NCBI RefSeq assembly: GCF_010183535.1
Contig: NC_071332.1
Location: 21,638,001-21,702,000 of the forward strand
Reading direction: 5' to 3'
Source: Caenorhabditis remanei
Taxonomy: Eukaryota > Nematoda > Chromadorea > Rhabditida > Rhabditidae
DNA: 64,000 nt
Shown: positions 22,742 through 33,390 of the stretch, piece after piece
Layout of the letters: every line of letters starts with the position of its first letter
Numbering within the stretch: position 1 is the stretch's first letter
Notes under the pieces: generated by a model
Seen by the model: the letters and a program-made list of their open reading frames with translations, nothing else
Database searches by the model: none
Told to the model about the DNA's origin: nothing
Position numbers and translations under genes: made by a program

Positions 22742-24059
22742 ATGTCGGCGCCCGCCCAATTTACGATTCCCGCCAGCGAAGTGATGACTTCTATCGTACT
22801 TCCCACTATCATTTTTTGTATTGGACTAGTCGCAGCGATGCTGGTAAGCTGCTCGCAAAAAAGAGTGAACATTTTGCTGAAAATTGAAATTGCAGCTCGG
22901 AATAAACAAGTGCAAACAGTGGGAATTGGATAAAGTTGTAGAAATGCGGCGGTCGCGGAGAGTTCTACAGCGAGTCACGAATCGGCTGAGGGAGAAAAAT
23001 TTTAAGACAATACAGAGTGAGTTTTTCAGAGTTCTAGAGCATTTTCAAGCCAAAAATTCTTAAATTTAGGAGCTCGCACCATGAGAAAACGGGCGGCCAG
23101 TGCGAAAGCTCGCACCGAATTCTCGCCTCCCGCCTATCAATCGAAAAATAATTCGACAGAATTTCCGTGAGTTTTCAGATTCTGGAGCCCAGAATCTTTG
23201 AAAAATTCTGAAATTTTCAGTCTATTTTCAGATGCGGCACGTCTCCACCGCCTTCATACGAGGACGATTTGTTGGAGGAGTATTATAAGGAGTGCCATCC
23301 GAGCAGGTCTGTTTGTCTGTGTGTCGGGATGTCCAATTTTGATTTTGAGCCAAATTTCACTGATTTTGAGCAAATTTTGACTGATTTTGAGGCAAATTTC
23401 ACTGATTTTGAGCCAATTTTGACTGATTTTGAGCAAAATTTCACTGATTTTGAGCCGATTTTGAGCAACTTTTAGCCGAATTTGAAAGATTTTCAGCCAA
23501 TTTTGACTGATTTTCAGCCTGATTTGAGCAATTTTGAAAGATTTTCAGCCACATTCGAGTGATTTCGAGCCAAATTTGACAGATTTTGAGCCAATTTTGA
23601 GCATTTTGACTGATTTTAAGCCAGTTTTGAGCAAGTTTGACCCATTTTCAGCCAATTTTGAGCCGAATTTGAAAGATTTTCAGCCAAATTTGACTGATTT
23701 CGAGCCAATTTTGATTGATTTTCATTTATTTCAGCCAAAATTGACACATTTTCAGCCGAATTTGAGCAATTTTGACTCATTTTCAGCCAATTTTGAGCAT
23801 TTTGACTGATTTTGAGCCAATTTTTGGCCCTTTTAGACGTTTCTTTGGATTTTCAGTCAGTTTTGGCTATTTTTTCAATCAGAACTCATTTTTCCCCATT
23901 TTTCCCCATAAAAATCAATTTTCCAGACGCTCCCAACCGGTGCCGAGCTCCCCTCGTCGCTACGTCCGCCAACGTTCGAAATTCAGTTCGGCGGCTCGCC
24001 GTGTCAGCCGATCCAGTGTTAACACCCACCAAACACGTGGATCTATTCATATAGTTTAA
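22742..24059 (+). CDS. Small single-pass membrane protein with two PPxY motifs (unrecognised)
   Basis: Five exons (22742-22843, 22896-23016, 23070-23166, 23232-23306, 23927-24059) give about 175 aa. Residues 1-14 are polar. Residues about 15-35 are hydrophobic (MTSIVLPTIIFCIGLVAAML), a single transmembrane or signal-anchor segment. The remainder is basic and hydrophilic, with SPPAYQ and PPPSYEDD (PPAY and PPSY), then an acidic patch (EDDLLEEYYKE) and an Arg/Ser-rich tail. PPxY motifs generally bind WW domains, for example those of NEDD4-type ubiquitin ligases. The positive residues after the membrane segment suggest the C-terminus is cytosolic. The stop is 295 bases before the USP8-like gene on the same strand. 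I do not recognise a family. The exon structure is well supported by frame and splice sites. Confidence 0.75.
23335..23850. repeat. TTTTGAGCCAAATTTGACTGA array in the last intron of the PPxY gene
   Basis: Intron 4 (23307-23926) consists of degenerate units of about 12-24 bases such as GATTTTGAGCCAATTTTGAC. The family recurs in introns of the USP8-like, mes-2 and prp-6 genes in both orientations. Open frames across it (23269-23475, 23534-23809) are repeat artefacts. Confidence 0.85.
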
Positions 24060-24080
24060 TATATATTTTGAAATTCTTTT

Positions 24081-24086
24081 AATAAA
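24081..24086 (+). terminator. Poly(A) signal of the PPxY membrane-protein gene
   Basis: AATAAA lies 22 bases after the stop codon. A second possible signal (AATAAA in CAATAAAG) lies near 24133. Either leaves about 210-270 bases before the next start codon. Confidence 0.55.
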
Positions 24087-24353
24087 ATAGATTTATTTAT
24101 TTCCAACACAACAAATTTCGCAATAAGCGAATCAATAAAGATTACACTGACTCATTGGCTTCTCCTCGCCGAAAAAAACGCCAAATGTCTTGTGGGGAAA
24201 CCCGTTTTGGATCGAAAGTCCGCAATTTGCCGTGAATGCGCCTTATTTGACGCGCAAGTTTTCCACTCGTTTTTGCCATTTTCAGCCGTTTTCAGCCGAT
24301 TTTCAGCGATTTTTCGAGATTCCCGCCAATTTTTTCGTGTTTTTAGATGAAAA

Positions 24354-27300
24354 ATGGATTCTTCCGGGTTAAAATATACCAGTATTGAACATCTTTTACA
24401 ATCTGCGAAGCTCTCCGAGCAACAAGTCCGTCAGTATGAGCAGAAATCGTTGGATACGTGAGTTTTGGTATCAAATTGATGGAAATAAGCTGGAATTTTT
24501 GGATTTTTCATTGAAAATAATTGAAAAAAACGGTTTCAGCGTGTTCATGTCGATGAAAAAGATGCAAACGGCGAGTGAGAAGGCACGAGGCGATCTGGAA
24601 GAGCAGTATCGGTTGTTGATGTTGGCTGGAGATTTGGCGAATATTATAACGAAAAGCCCAAGATTTGCCAAATGGGTTAATGATGTAATTATTTTTTAAT
24701 AAAAAAAAGTTTTAAAATTTTTCAAAAAAATTTTTTTAATTTTTGAAATTTCAGGCCGCCAATAATTCTCTGTTCAAGGCTCATTTCAAACAGATTGTTG
24801 AAGATGGTGGGAAGCTGCAGAGTGTGCTGAAAATGGTAAAAATCGCAAATTTTGACCCGAAATTTCAGTTTTTTGTGTCAAAAATAACGATTTTTAGCGA
24901 TTTTTATCCCAAAAAAACGCATTTTTAGAAATACGAATCGGCTCAAGTGCGACGTGACAAGCAGGAGCGTGCCGCTGCTCATGAGGCTGAAAAACGGGCG
25001 GCCGCCACTCCGGTTCCAGCGACAATGAGGTCTATCCGGTCGACTATAACACCGAGAGAGCTGATTAGGAAGGTTGAGAACGAGGAGCCGAAGAAAAGTG
25101 CGCTGATTTTTGATTTGAGGTGAGAAGAGGACACCCGGACACACAGACAGATGTTGAAGAGCTAAAAGTGGCTGAAAATCCAAAAAATCGTCTGAAAATC
25201 GGTCAATTTTGGCTTAAAATCACTCAAAATCAGTGATTTTTGATTTGAGGGGAAAGAATCCGTCTGAAAGCGGGCATCCGGACATCCGGACACACAGACA
25301 GACATCCAAGAGCTAAAAGTGGCTGAATATCCAAAAAATCTTCTGAAAATCGCTCAAAATTGCCTCAAAATCACTCAAAATCACAGATTTTTGATTTGAG
25401 GTGAGATTTTATGCTGAAAATAGCCGAAATCCATCTGAAATCGATCAAAAACTGGAAGTATTTCGAATGGAGAACATCCGGACACACAGACAGACATTTC
25501 AGCTTGAAATCCGTCAAAAATTTCCAATTTCGGGTTAAAAAACACCTATGGACAGCCAAAATTCGGCTGAAATCGGTCAAAACCTACTTGAAAGACATCC
25601 GGACATCTCGGACACACAGACAGACATCCCAGAGCTGAAATCAATTCAAAAATCGAAATTGTTCAGTGAAAATCCAAAAAAATTGTCTGAAAATTAGTCA
25701 AAATTAGTCAAATTTGGATGAAAATCTCTTAAATTTAGATCAAAAATACTCAAAATTGACTCAAAATCGGCTGAAAAGGGGTCAAAATCACTCAAAATCT
25801 TTCAAATTTGGCTCAAAATCACTCAAAATCCGTCAAAAATACAATTCTGACTGCCAAAATCCTCCTAATTTTCCCAATTTCCAGACAAAACCAATCCGAT
25901 GCCATCTTCTATAATCGAAGTGAGATGATCACAGTTATTCAACTACCGTATGATGCCATTGATAGCTCGTAAGTTGTTCGATTTTTTTGATAGAAAATTT
26001 GGATTTTTTATGGAAAAATTGATTTTTCTTCAATTTTTCACATAAAAATCGCATTTTTTAGCCGAAAAATAGAGTTTTGTGGGTAATTTTGAAGTAAAAA
26101 GTAGTTTTTAAAAGCTTTTTTTCATCAATTTTCCACATAAAATTTTGCTTTTTTAATCAAAAAATTGAATTTTTTGAGTAATTTTCAAGGGAAAAGTAGC
26201 GTTTTTCATGATTTTCTCATTGAAAATTTGTATTTTTAACCAAAAAATTGAGTTTTAACAGTAATTTTCAAGTAAAAAGTAGCGTTTTTCATAAATTTTT
26301 TAATAAAAATTTTAATTTTTAACCCGAAAATTGTGTTTTTCAGTAATTTTCAAGTAAAAAGTAGTTTTTAAAAGCCTTTTTTCATCCATTTTTCAATGAA
26401 AATTTGCATTTTTAATAAAAAATTTGACTTTTTGGGTAATTTTACATGTAAATAGCAACTTTTTTCATCAATTTCCCTATAAAAATTACCGTTTTTAACC
26501 AAAAAATTGAGTTTTTCATCAATTTCCCCATAAAATCTCCTCTATTTTCAGTCTAACCTTTGCAAATCTGCGTAACCGTCTAGCCGTCAACCAACGTGCA
26601 CTTCTCGCCCGTCTCTCTGGTTCCGATTTCGTCGTTCTGATGGACGACGACTCACCTGAACTCCATAGTCACTCGCCAGCACCGAAAACGAAGATGTCGT
26701 TTCTTTTTAAGGCATTGACAATGGTAATTTCAGCAAATTTTCACTGAAATCTATCTATCATCGCAACACCGTTTATACAACTGCGCTCTATCGAAATCCC
26801 CTCTCAATTTCGGTGGAGCGCGGTTGTAAGAGCAGTCTTGTAGTAGATTTCTTTCAGTATAACACTGTGGAGAGACCTCGAGAGCGGCCAATGTTCATGG
26901 ATGGTGGATTCAAGTTGTGGAAGGCACAGTATCCAATGTATACGAGAAATGAGGTGAGAAAAGACTGAAATTGAGCTGAAAAACTGGTTTTTCAGTCAAA
27001 AAATGATAGGAAATGATTGAAAAATGCTACATTTTCACCTAAATCAGCTGGAAATCAGCTGAAAATAACAATTTTATCATAAAAAGTCGACTTTTCAACT
27101 GAAAATCACTTTTTTAAACTAGAAATAGTCGGTTTAGACCCAAAAACGCTCAATTTTGAATTGAAAAAAGCATAAAATCCCCCATTTCTTCAATTCCATC
27201 AACCCCAAATTGAAAAAAAGTGGTTGAAATCAGTTTTTCACTCGAAAAATTCCTAAAAATGAGTGAAAAATCCTCAATTTTTCACTCAAAATAGCTGAAA

Positions 27301-30300
27301 TTGAGCTGAAAATTACAATTTTAACATGAAAAGTCATCATTGTCAACCAGAAATAGTCAATTCAGGCCTAAACACGCTCTATTTCGACTGAAATCAAGCT
27401 GAAATTGAGCTGAAAATCACAATTTTTTCATAAAAAATCAACATTTTCAGTCTAATTTAACTCGAATCCAGCTCAAAATCTCTTAAAAAAATGGTTGAAA
27501 TCAGTTTTTCACTCAAAAGATCCCTAAAAATTAGTGAAAAATTCTCAATTTTTGGCTGAAAATAGCTGAAATTGAGTTGAAAATTATGATTTTAACATAA
27601 AAAATCGACTTTTTCAACTAAAAACGCTCTATTTTTACTCAAATCCAGCTGAAATTGATCTAAAAATCACAATTTTATCATAAAAAATCAACATTTTCAG
27701 TCTAATTTCACTCAAATCAAGCTTAAAATCTCTTAAAATCCCCAATTCCCCAATTTCCAGCAACCCCAAACCGCCCGTTCGTTCCCATCCGACGGTCTGG
27801 ACAAAGTGATTTCCGAGTATCATTCGTTCTCCGGTGTCTCCGAAATCCGTTATCCAGATCTCATGGCGAGTCCGATTCGCGGCTCTTCTGAAATGCCACC
27901 GGGACCGCCCATCGCCATATCGAAACAACCGATTATACCACCACGACCAGCAGCAGCTCAGATTCCACCAGAACCCTCTCAGATTGCTCCGGAGCCAAAA
28001 GTGGGCGGAGTCGGCGTTTTCCAGACACCAGCTATACCTCAGAGTGAGTCAATTGGCTGAAATTGGGTCAAAATTGACTGAAAATCGGTGAAAATCGGCT
28101 CAAATTCGGCTGAAAATGGGCCGAAATTGCTCAAATTTGGCAGAAAATATTCAATTTTAGCTCAAAATTCACTGAAAATCACTCAAATTTAGCTGAACTT
28201 CAATTAAATCTAGCTCAAAATCGCTGAAATTTGGCTCAAAATCAGACAAATTTAGCCGAAAACCAGTCAAAATCAGTCAAATTTGGCTCAAAATCCTTCA
28301 AATTCGTCTCAAAATCAGTCTATTCCAGGACCAATGATCCCACCATCAACCTCTACAGTAACCCAATTCGAGCGCCCGGGACCGCCCATTTTCAGTCCAG
28401 GACCAGCCTCGAAACCATTCATCCCACCACCACCTCCTCCGATGGCATTCCCTATTCCAGATCGAACGTCCAAACCGATTCCAGACTCGCCCGACTCACT
28501 GATACCACGACAGAATGGAGGAATCGATGGGGGCGGGGTTAAGAGACCACCGTTGTTGGATAGAGCGACGAAACCAGCCATGATTTCGTGAGTTTTTGCG
28601 AAGAAAATAGAGGAAAAACGCGTCAAAAGCGCCCCAGTAGCTCCAGAATTTTACAACACGCGTCACAGGCACGCCAGGCAGATGAAACTAGCCAAAAAAA
28701 CGCGTCAAAGACACCCCAGAGTGTTCTCAAGCTGCCAAAAAAACGCGTCAAAGGCGCACCAGATGCTCTCGAATTGCCAAAAAACGCGTCAAAGGCGCAC
28801 CAGATGCTCTCGAATTGCCAAAAACGCGTCAATAGTGCCCCAGGTTGCTTTCGAATTGCCAAAAAACGCGTCAAAGATACCCCAGATTGCTCTCGAATTG
28901 CGAAAAAACGCGTCAAAGATACCCCAGATTGTTCTCGAATTTCCAAAAAACGCGTCAAAGATACCCCAGATTGCTCTCGAATTGCCAAAAACGCGTCAAA
29001 GACACGCCTGACTATAGACTAGACCTAACTGTGCTTAGCCCCGCCCCTTCTCACAAAACGAGTTTCAGAAAAGAGTACGAAGTGCAAATATTGTCAATTT
29101 ACGATCAAATGACGATGGCAATTGAACGATCGATTGATGAGAGAACGAGATCAAGAGGAAGTGGAAATCCGGGAGCTGTTGGACTGTACAATATGGGAAA
29201 TACGTGCTTCATGTCAGCCACATTGCAGGTTTGAGTGATTTTGAGTTAAATTTGACTGATTTTGAGCCATTTTGAGCCAAATTTGAGCAATTTTGAGCCG
29301 ATTTTGAGTAATTTCGACCCATTTTAAGCCAATTTTGAGTGATTTTAAGCTAAATTTGACTGATTTTGACCGATTTTCAGACATTTGAGAGCGGTTTCTC
29401 CTCAGAAAACTGCGAAAAACCGCTGAAAATTCAGGTTTTGCATCGAAAATCTATCAATTTCACGTTGTAACGCGTCAAAGGCGCGCCAGCTAGGAGACTT
29501 TTTGAGAAAGTTTACGAGTTTTTGACCAGTAGACGCGTCAAAGGCGCGCCAGAATCATGATATAGCTCAATTTTGACGGTTTCAAACTTATTTTGGAATG
29601 TTTTCCAGGCCAAAACGCGTCAAAGGTGCGCCAGATGCAAAATTGGCGGTTTTAGACACACTTCTGAATAGAAAATGTTCAGTTGTCAGATTGGAACGCG
29701 TCAAAGGTGCCCCAGAATCAAATTGAGCGGAATTGGGGTGATTTGAGAATGATTTTGACGGTTTTAAGCCAAATTTGAATGATTTTGAGCCAAATTTGAC
29801 CCATTTCCAGATGATTTTAAGTTATTTTCACTCATTTCCAGACGATTTTGGCACATTTTCAGCCATTTTTAGGCGATTTTTTCCACATTTTCAGCCCCCA
29901 ATTCAACTATCTCAATATTTCAGTGTCTGTTCCAAACACCCGGTCTATCCGACGTCTTCACAAAGAAGACGTTCATAACAAAAGTGAATACACACAGTCG
30001 TTTGGGATCGAAAGGAATCATTTCCGCCGGTTTCGCATCACTCTCAGACACTATTTGGAATGGAACATACACTGCGATTCGGCCGTCTCGGTTTTTGGTA
30101 AGTTTTAATGTCCGGATGTCCACTTTCTTCCCAGCAACCAAAATTGAGTGATTTTGGCCCATTTTCAGCCAGATTTGACCCGATTTTCACCCATTTTCAG
30201 CCAATTTTGTGCAATTTTGATCCATTTTTAGCCGAATTTGAGCAATTGTGACCCATTTTCAGCCGAATTTGAGAAATTTTGATCAATTTTGAGCCGAATT

Positions 30301-32723
30301 TTAGCAATTTCGACCATTTTCAGCCAATTTTGAGCAATTTTGACCCATTTTCTGTCAAGTTTTAGTGATTTTGAGCCAATTTTTACCCATTTTCACCCAT
30401 TTTCACCCATTTTCAATCAAATTTCAGTGATTTTCACCCATTTTCTGTCAAATTTTAGTGATTTTGAGCCAAATTTGAGCAATTTTGACCCATTTTCTGT
30501 CAAATTTGAGCAATTTCGAGTCATTTTTAGCCCGATTTGAGCCGATTTTCACCGATTTTTAGTCAAATTTTAGTGATTTTGACTGATTTTCAGCCAAATT
30601 TTAGTGATTTTGAGTCGAATTTGAGCCTATTTTTAGTGATTTTCAGCCTAATTTGACCCATTTTCAGCCCCCAATTCCACTCTTTTTTCAGCAACTCTTC
30701 GCCGAGGAAGTCTACAAAGCACTCAACGACGGTCGCCAGCACGACGCCTCGGAATTTCAGATATTCTTGCTCGACGCTCTTCATGAGGACACAAATCAGG
30801 CGGCGCGTATCGGATTCGAACAGAATTATCGAGGAGGACAGGCGATTCGAGAGGAAGCGGCGGATTTTCTAAAGAAACACTATATGTTCACAGCGTCACC
30901 AGTGAATCGGATTCTTGGGGTAAAAATTGACTGAAAATCGACTGAAAATTGTCTGAAACCCCAAAAAATACAGGATTTTTGATGAAAAATCACTGAAAAT
31001 CGGCTGAAAATTATCATTTTTTGAAGAGAAAATGAAATTTTTAGTCGAATTTCGATGAAAAAATCACTGAAAATCGACTGAAAATTACTATTTTTCGGTG
31101 AGAAAATGACATTTTTAGTAGATTTTTGAAGAAAAATCACTGAAAACTGACTGAAAATTAACATTTTTGTGGAGAAAATTACATTTTTAGTAGATTTTTG
31201 ATTAAAAATCGCTGAAAATCGACTGAAAATTCCATTTTTCGAAGAGAAAATGACATTTTTAGTAGATTTTTAACTAAAAATCACTGAAAACCCCCTAAAA
31301 ATTCCATTTTCCAGAGCATTTCCGTGTCAGAAGTTCGTTGTCTGACGTGTCACGAGTCCTCCGCCACATTCGAAGAGAACACCATTGTCTCTGTGGAAAT
31401 TGTATCGACTTCATCATGTTCACTCGATAATTGTCTTCAATCTCACTTCTCCACTACGGTAATTTTGAATTTCAGTGATTTTAGGTCTATTTTGAGTCGA
31501 TTTTGGGCCAAATTTCAGTGATTTTCAGCCAAATTTGACTGATTTTTGCAGAAATTGGACGGCGATTCGTGCTGGAATTGCCCGAAATGCAAGCAGCCGC
31601 GTCCGAGTACGAGGACGTCGAAACTGTGGCAACCGCCGACGGTTTTGGTGAGTTTTAAAAGCTCATGGCCGAGTTTTTGGAAAAGTTCGGCCATGAACTT
31701 TTTCAGTTTTCTCAGAGCGATTTTAGGGGTTTTTGGATAATTTTTGCTGATTTTTAGCTCTTTTTCGAGTAATATCAGTACAAAAATAGTCAAAAAGACC
31801 CAAAATACCGCTAGAAACACTTGTGTAACGTGTGGCCGAGTTTTTGCAAAAGTTAGGCCATGAAGTTTTCGAGTCATTTTCCTTCTTTTTTTGTGATAAA
31901 AAACCTCAAAACCACTGTTTTCAGTTTATGCAACTTTTTGACGTTTTCAGAATGAAAAATGACTTTAAATTGAGAAAAAAATGCTCGTGGCCGAGTTTTT
32001 GCGAAAGTTAGGCCATTTATTTAGTGAAATTTCAGAGCGTTTTTAGAGGTTTTTGGGTTATTTTAGCTGATTTTTAGCTCTTTTTCTATTAGTATCAGTA
32101 CAAATATAGCCAAAAGGACCCTAAATGCCTCTAAAAACACTTTTGTAACGGGTGGCCGAGTTTTTGAAAAAGTTAGGCCATCGATCCTTCTAGAACCGTT
32201 TTTGCTCTTTTCGAGCGATTTTTTTCGGTTTTTTGGGATAAAAAATCTCAAAAATCACAATTTTTTCCTCTAAAACCACAGAATTTCCACTAAAATCTTC
32301 CAGATCATCCATCTGAAACGGTTCTCAATGTTCAACGGTGATTTCGAGAAGAATACCGCCCAAGTCTCCTTCAATCCCGAAAGCTTCAATATTAGTCCGT
32401 ATCTTCACGAAGCGGCGTCCCGAGAGAGAACAAACTACAAGCTGTACGCAGCGACGGTACGTGTCTGGCGCGCGTTTGACGCGCGTTTGACGCATTTTTA
32501 AATTTTTCATTTCAGCTGCACAATGGTCGCCTGAACTCTGGACACTACACAGCTGTCGCCTCACATCTGAAATCCGAGAGATGGCATCGATACGATGATG
32601 AGACGGTGACGCCGTGCGAGAAATATCAAGTCAATGTAGGGGGTTTTTAGCTATAAATTCTCTAAAAAATCGTTTTTTTTTCAGCAATCACTCGCCTACA
32701 TTCTGTTCTACAAACGGTGCTAA
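24354..32723 (+). CDS. USP8-like ubiquitin carboxyl-terminal hydrolase with rhodanese-like domain
   Basis: Seventeen exons give about 842 aa: 24354-24457, 24540-24684, 24755-24835, 24929-25119, 25885-25968, 26552-26723, 26858-26953, 27761-28043, 28329-28587, 29069-29228, 29924-30097, 30692-30919, 31315-31458, 31552-31647, 32304-32456, 32516-32635, 32685-32723. Residues 1-110 are helical and resemble the USP8 N-terminal dimerisation/MIT region. Residues about 165-290 are rhodanese-like, from LIFDLR to MDGGFKLWKAQYP, but lack the catalytic Cys. Residues 300-470 are Pro-rich. The USP domain follows: Cys box GLYNMGNTCF (C518), GRQHDASEF, a CLTC...CPKC zinc ribbon, IHLKRFS, and the His box LNSGHYTAVA with a later WHRYDDE. 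All three catalytic elements are present. USP8 enzymes remove ubiquitin from endosomal cargo and ESCRT components. Introns are loaded with repeats. Confidence 0.93.
25120..25640. repeat. CATCCGGACACACAGACAGAC copies in USP8-gene intron 4
   Basis: Four copies of ACATCCGGACACACAGACAG, or close variants, occur near 25132, 25282, 25483 and 25605. They are separated by AAATCGGTCAAAATTTGGC-like sequence. GATTTTTGATTTGAGGTGAG, which is the true exon 4 donor region at 25107-25126, is re-copied near 25229 and 25388, giving decoy donors. Confidence 0.8.
26000..26545. repeat. Degenerate tandem repeats in USP8-gene intron 5
   Basis: Units of about 75-120 bases share GTAATTTTCAAGTAAAAAGTAG followed by TTTTTCAT; copies start near 26080, 26190, 26265, 26340 and 26435. 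The sequence is AT-rich and non-coding. Confidence 0.75.
26773..26835. repeat. Short palindromic element related to 3355-3474
   Basis: ACAACTGCGCTCTATCGAAA and TTTCGGTGGAGCGCGGTTGT form the two arms with a short spacer. It lies in USP8-gene intron 6, 23 bases before the exon 7 acceptor. Confidence 0.7.
26965..27745. repeat. Degenerate tandem repeats with decoy acceptors in USP8-gene intron 7
   Basis: Blocks carrying GAAATTGAGCTGAAAATCAC, CATAAAAAATCAACATTTTC and CACTCAAAATAGCTGAAA recur about every 130-240 bases. Each carries a TTTTCAG string that mimics a 3' splice site. The true acceptor is TTTCCAG at 27754-27760, as shown by frame. Confidence 0.7.
28615..29015. repeat. ~45-bp minisatellite with an AACGCGTCAAAG core in USP8-gene intron 9
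   Basis: About eight units of roughly 45 bases each contain AAACGCGTCAAAG(G/A)(C/T)(G/A)C(A/C)CCAGA followed by TGCTCTCGAATTGCCAAA. This is the tandem form of the CGCGTCAAAGGCGCGCCAG motif dispersed across the window. Three overlapping open frames exist because the unit lacks stops, but flanking splice sites and frame show that it is intronic. Confidence 0.88.
29230..30680. repeat. TTGAGCCAAATTTGACTGA arrays and scattered CGCGTCAAAGGCGCGCCAG copies in USP8-gene introns 10-11
   Basis: About 29230-29380, 29760-29830 and 30140-30680 are degenerate ATTTTGAGCCAAATTTGAC units. Between them, single copies of ACGCGTCAAAGGCGCGCCAG occur near 29470, 29532, 29615 and 29697. Exon 11 (29924-30097) lies within this stretch and is not part of the repeat. 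Confidence 0.8.
30985..31300. repeat. ~80-bp tandem repeats in USP8-gene intron 12
   Basis: Four units share GAGAAAATGACATTTTTAGT, AGATTTTTGA and AAATCACTGAAAATCGACTG, about 80-90 bases apart. Confidence 0.75.
31660..32190. repeat. Duplicated block with GGCCGAGTTTTTGCAAAAGT palindromes in USP8-gene intron 14
   Basis: Two diverged copies of about 170 bases (31695-31865 and 32020-32185) share CTGATTTTTAGCTCTTTTTC and TATCAGTACAAA. The partly palindromic TGGCCGAGTTTTTGCAAAAG...GGCCA occurs four times (near 31668, 31832, 31988 and 32153). Relatives lie near 12645, 18065 and 19480. Confidence 0.8.
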
Positions 32724-33379
32724 CCCTGGATCTTTTCTATAATTTTTTGCCTTATTTCTAACATTTTTTGCCTTGTTCTGTGTATTATAGAATGTGATTC
32801 ACTATTATTTTTGATGCCATATAGGAATTGTTTCTTGTAAAAAATTCACAATTTATTCGCTTTCTTGTCGTCTTTTTTTGCCGCCTGTGATTAAAAATAA
32901 TTGTTTCCCGGCTTTTTTGTGGATAAAAATCCATTTTTCAACTTATTTTCACAACATTTCTCCACTATTTCAGCGAAATTTGCGTCTGAAAATCTCCAAG
33001 AAAAATTCAAAAAACATGCGCGTAAAGTCGGGTGCATTGGCCGTAAACACTGTACACCGCAACGCAAAAATGCAGAGTTCTGAAATTCAAAAAATTTCAG
33101 ATTTTCGCAATGAGCTCTCTCGTTTTACGTCTGTATTTTATAGATTTTTTCAGGTTTTTTTCTGAAAATAATTACAGAAAAATAGGGCGGAGCTTATTTT
33201 CCAGATTATTTGACCAAAAACACTCAAAAAGTCTGAAAAAAACTTGGAAAAATACGTGAAAAATTTTAGGCCTTAAAGAAAACCGAATTTTAGTCCTAAA
33301 AATCGGTTTTTTTTTCGCTATATTCTTCTTTTTTCTTCTTTTTTCTGCACTTTTTATTTATTTTCCAGCACTTTTCTCT

Positions 33380-33390
33380 TTTTCCAGGTG
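33380..33390 (+). promoter_or_regulatory. Likely trans-splice acceptor of the mes-2 gene
   Basis: TTTTTCCAG|GTG lies immediately before the ATG at 33391. A consensus acceptor three bases before a start codon, with no upstream in-frame exon, is typical of nematode spliced-leader addition. Confidence 0.55.

Noticed and set aside
28588..29234. Overlapping open frames of 103-144 codons on both strands in USP8-gene intron 9
   Set aside because: They are repeat units without stops. The donor at 28588 and acceptor at 29068 join conserved coding sequence in frame.
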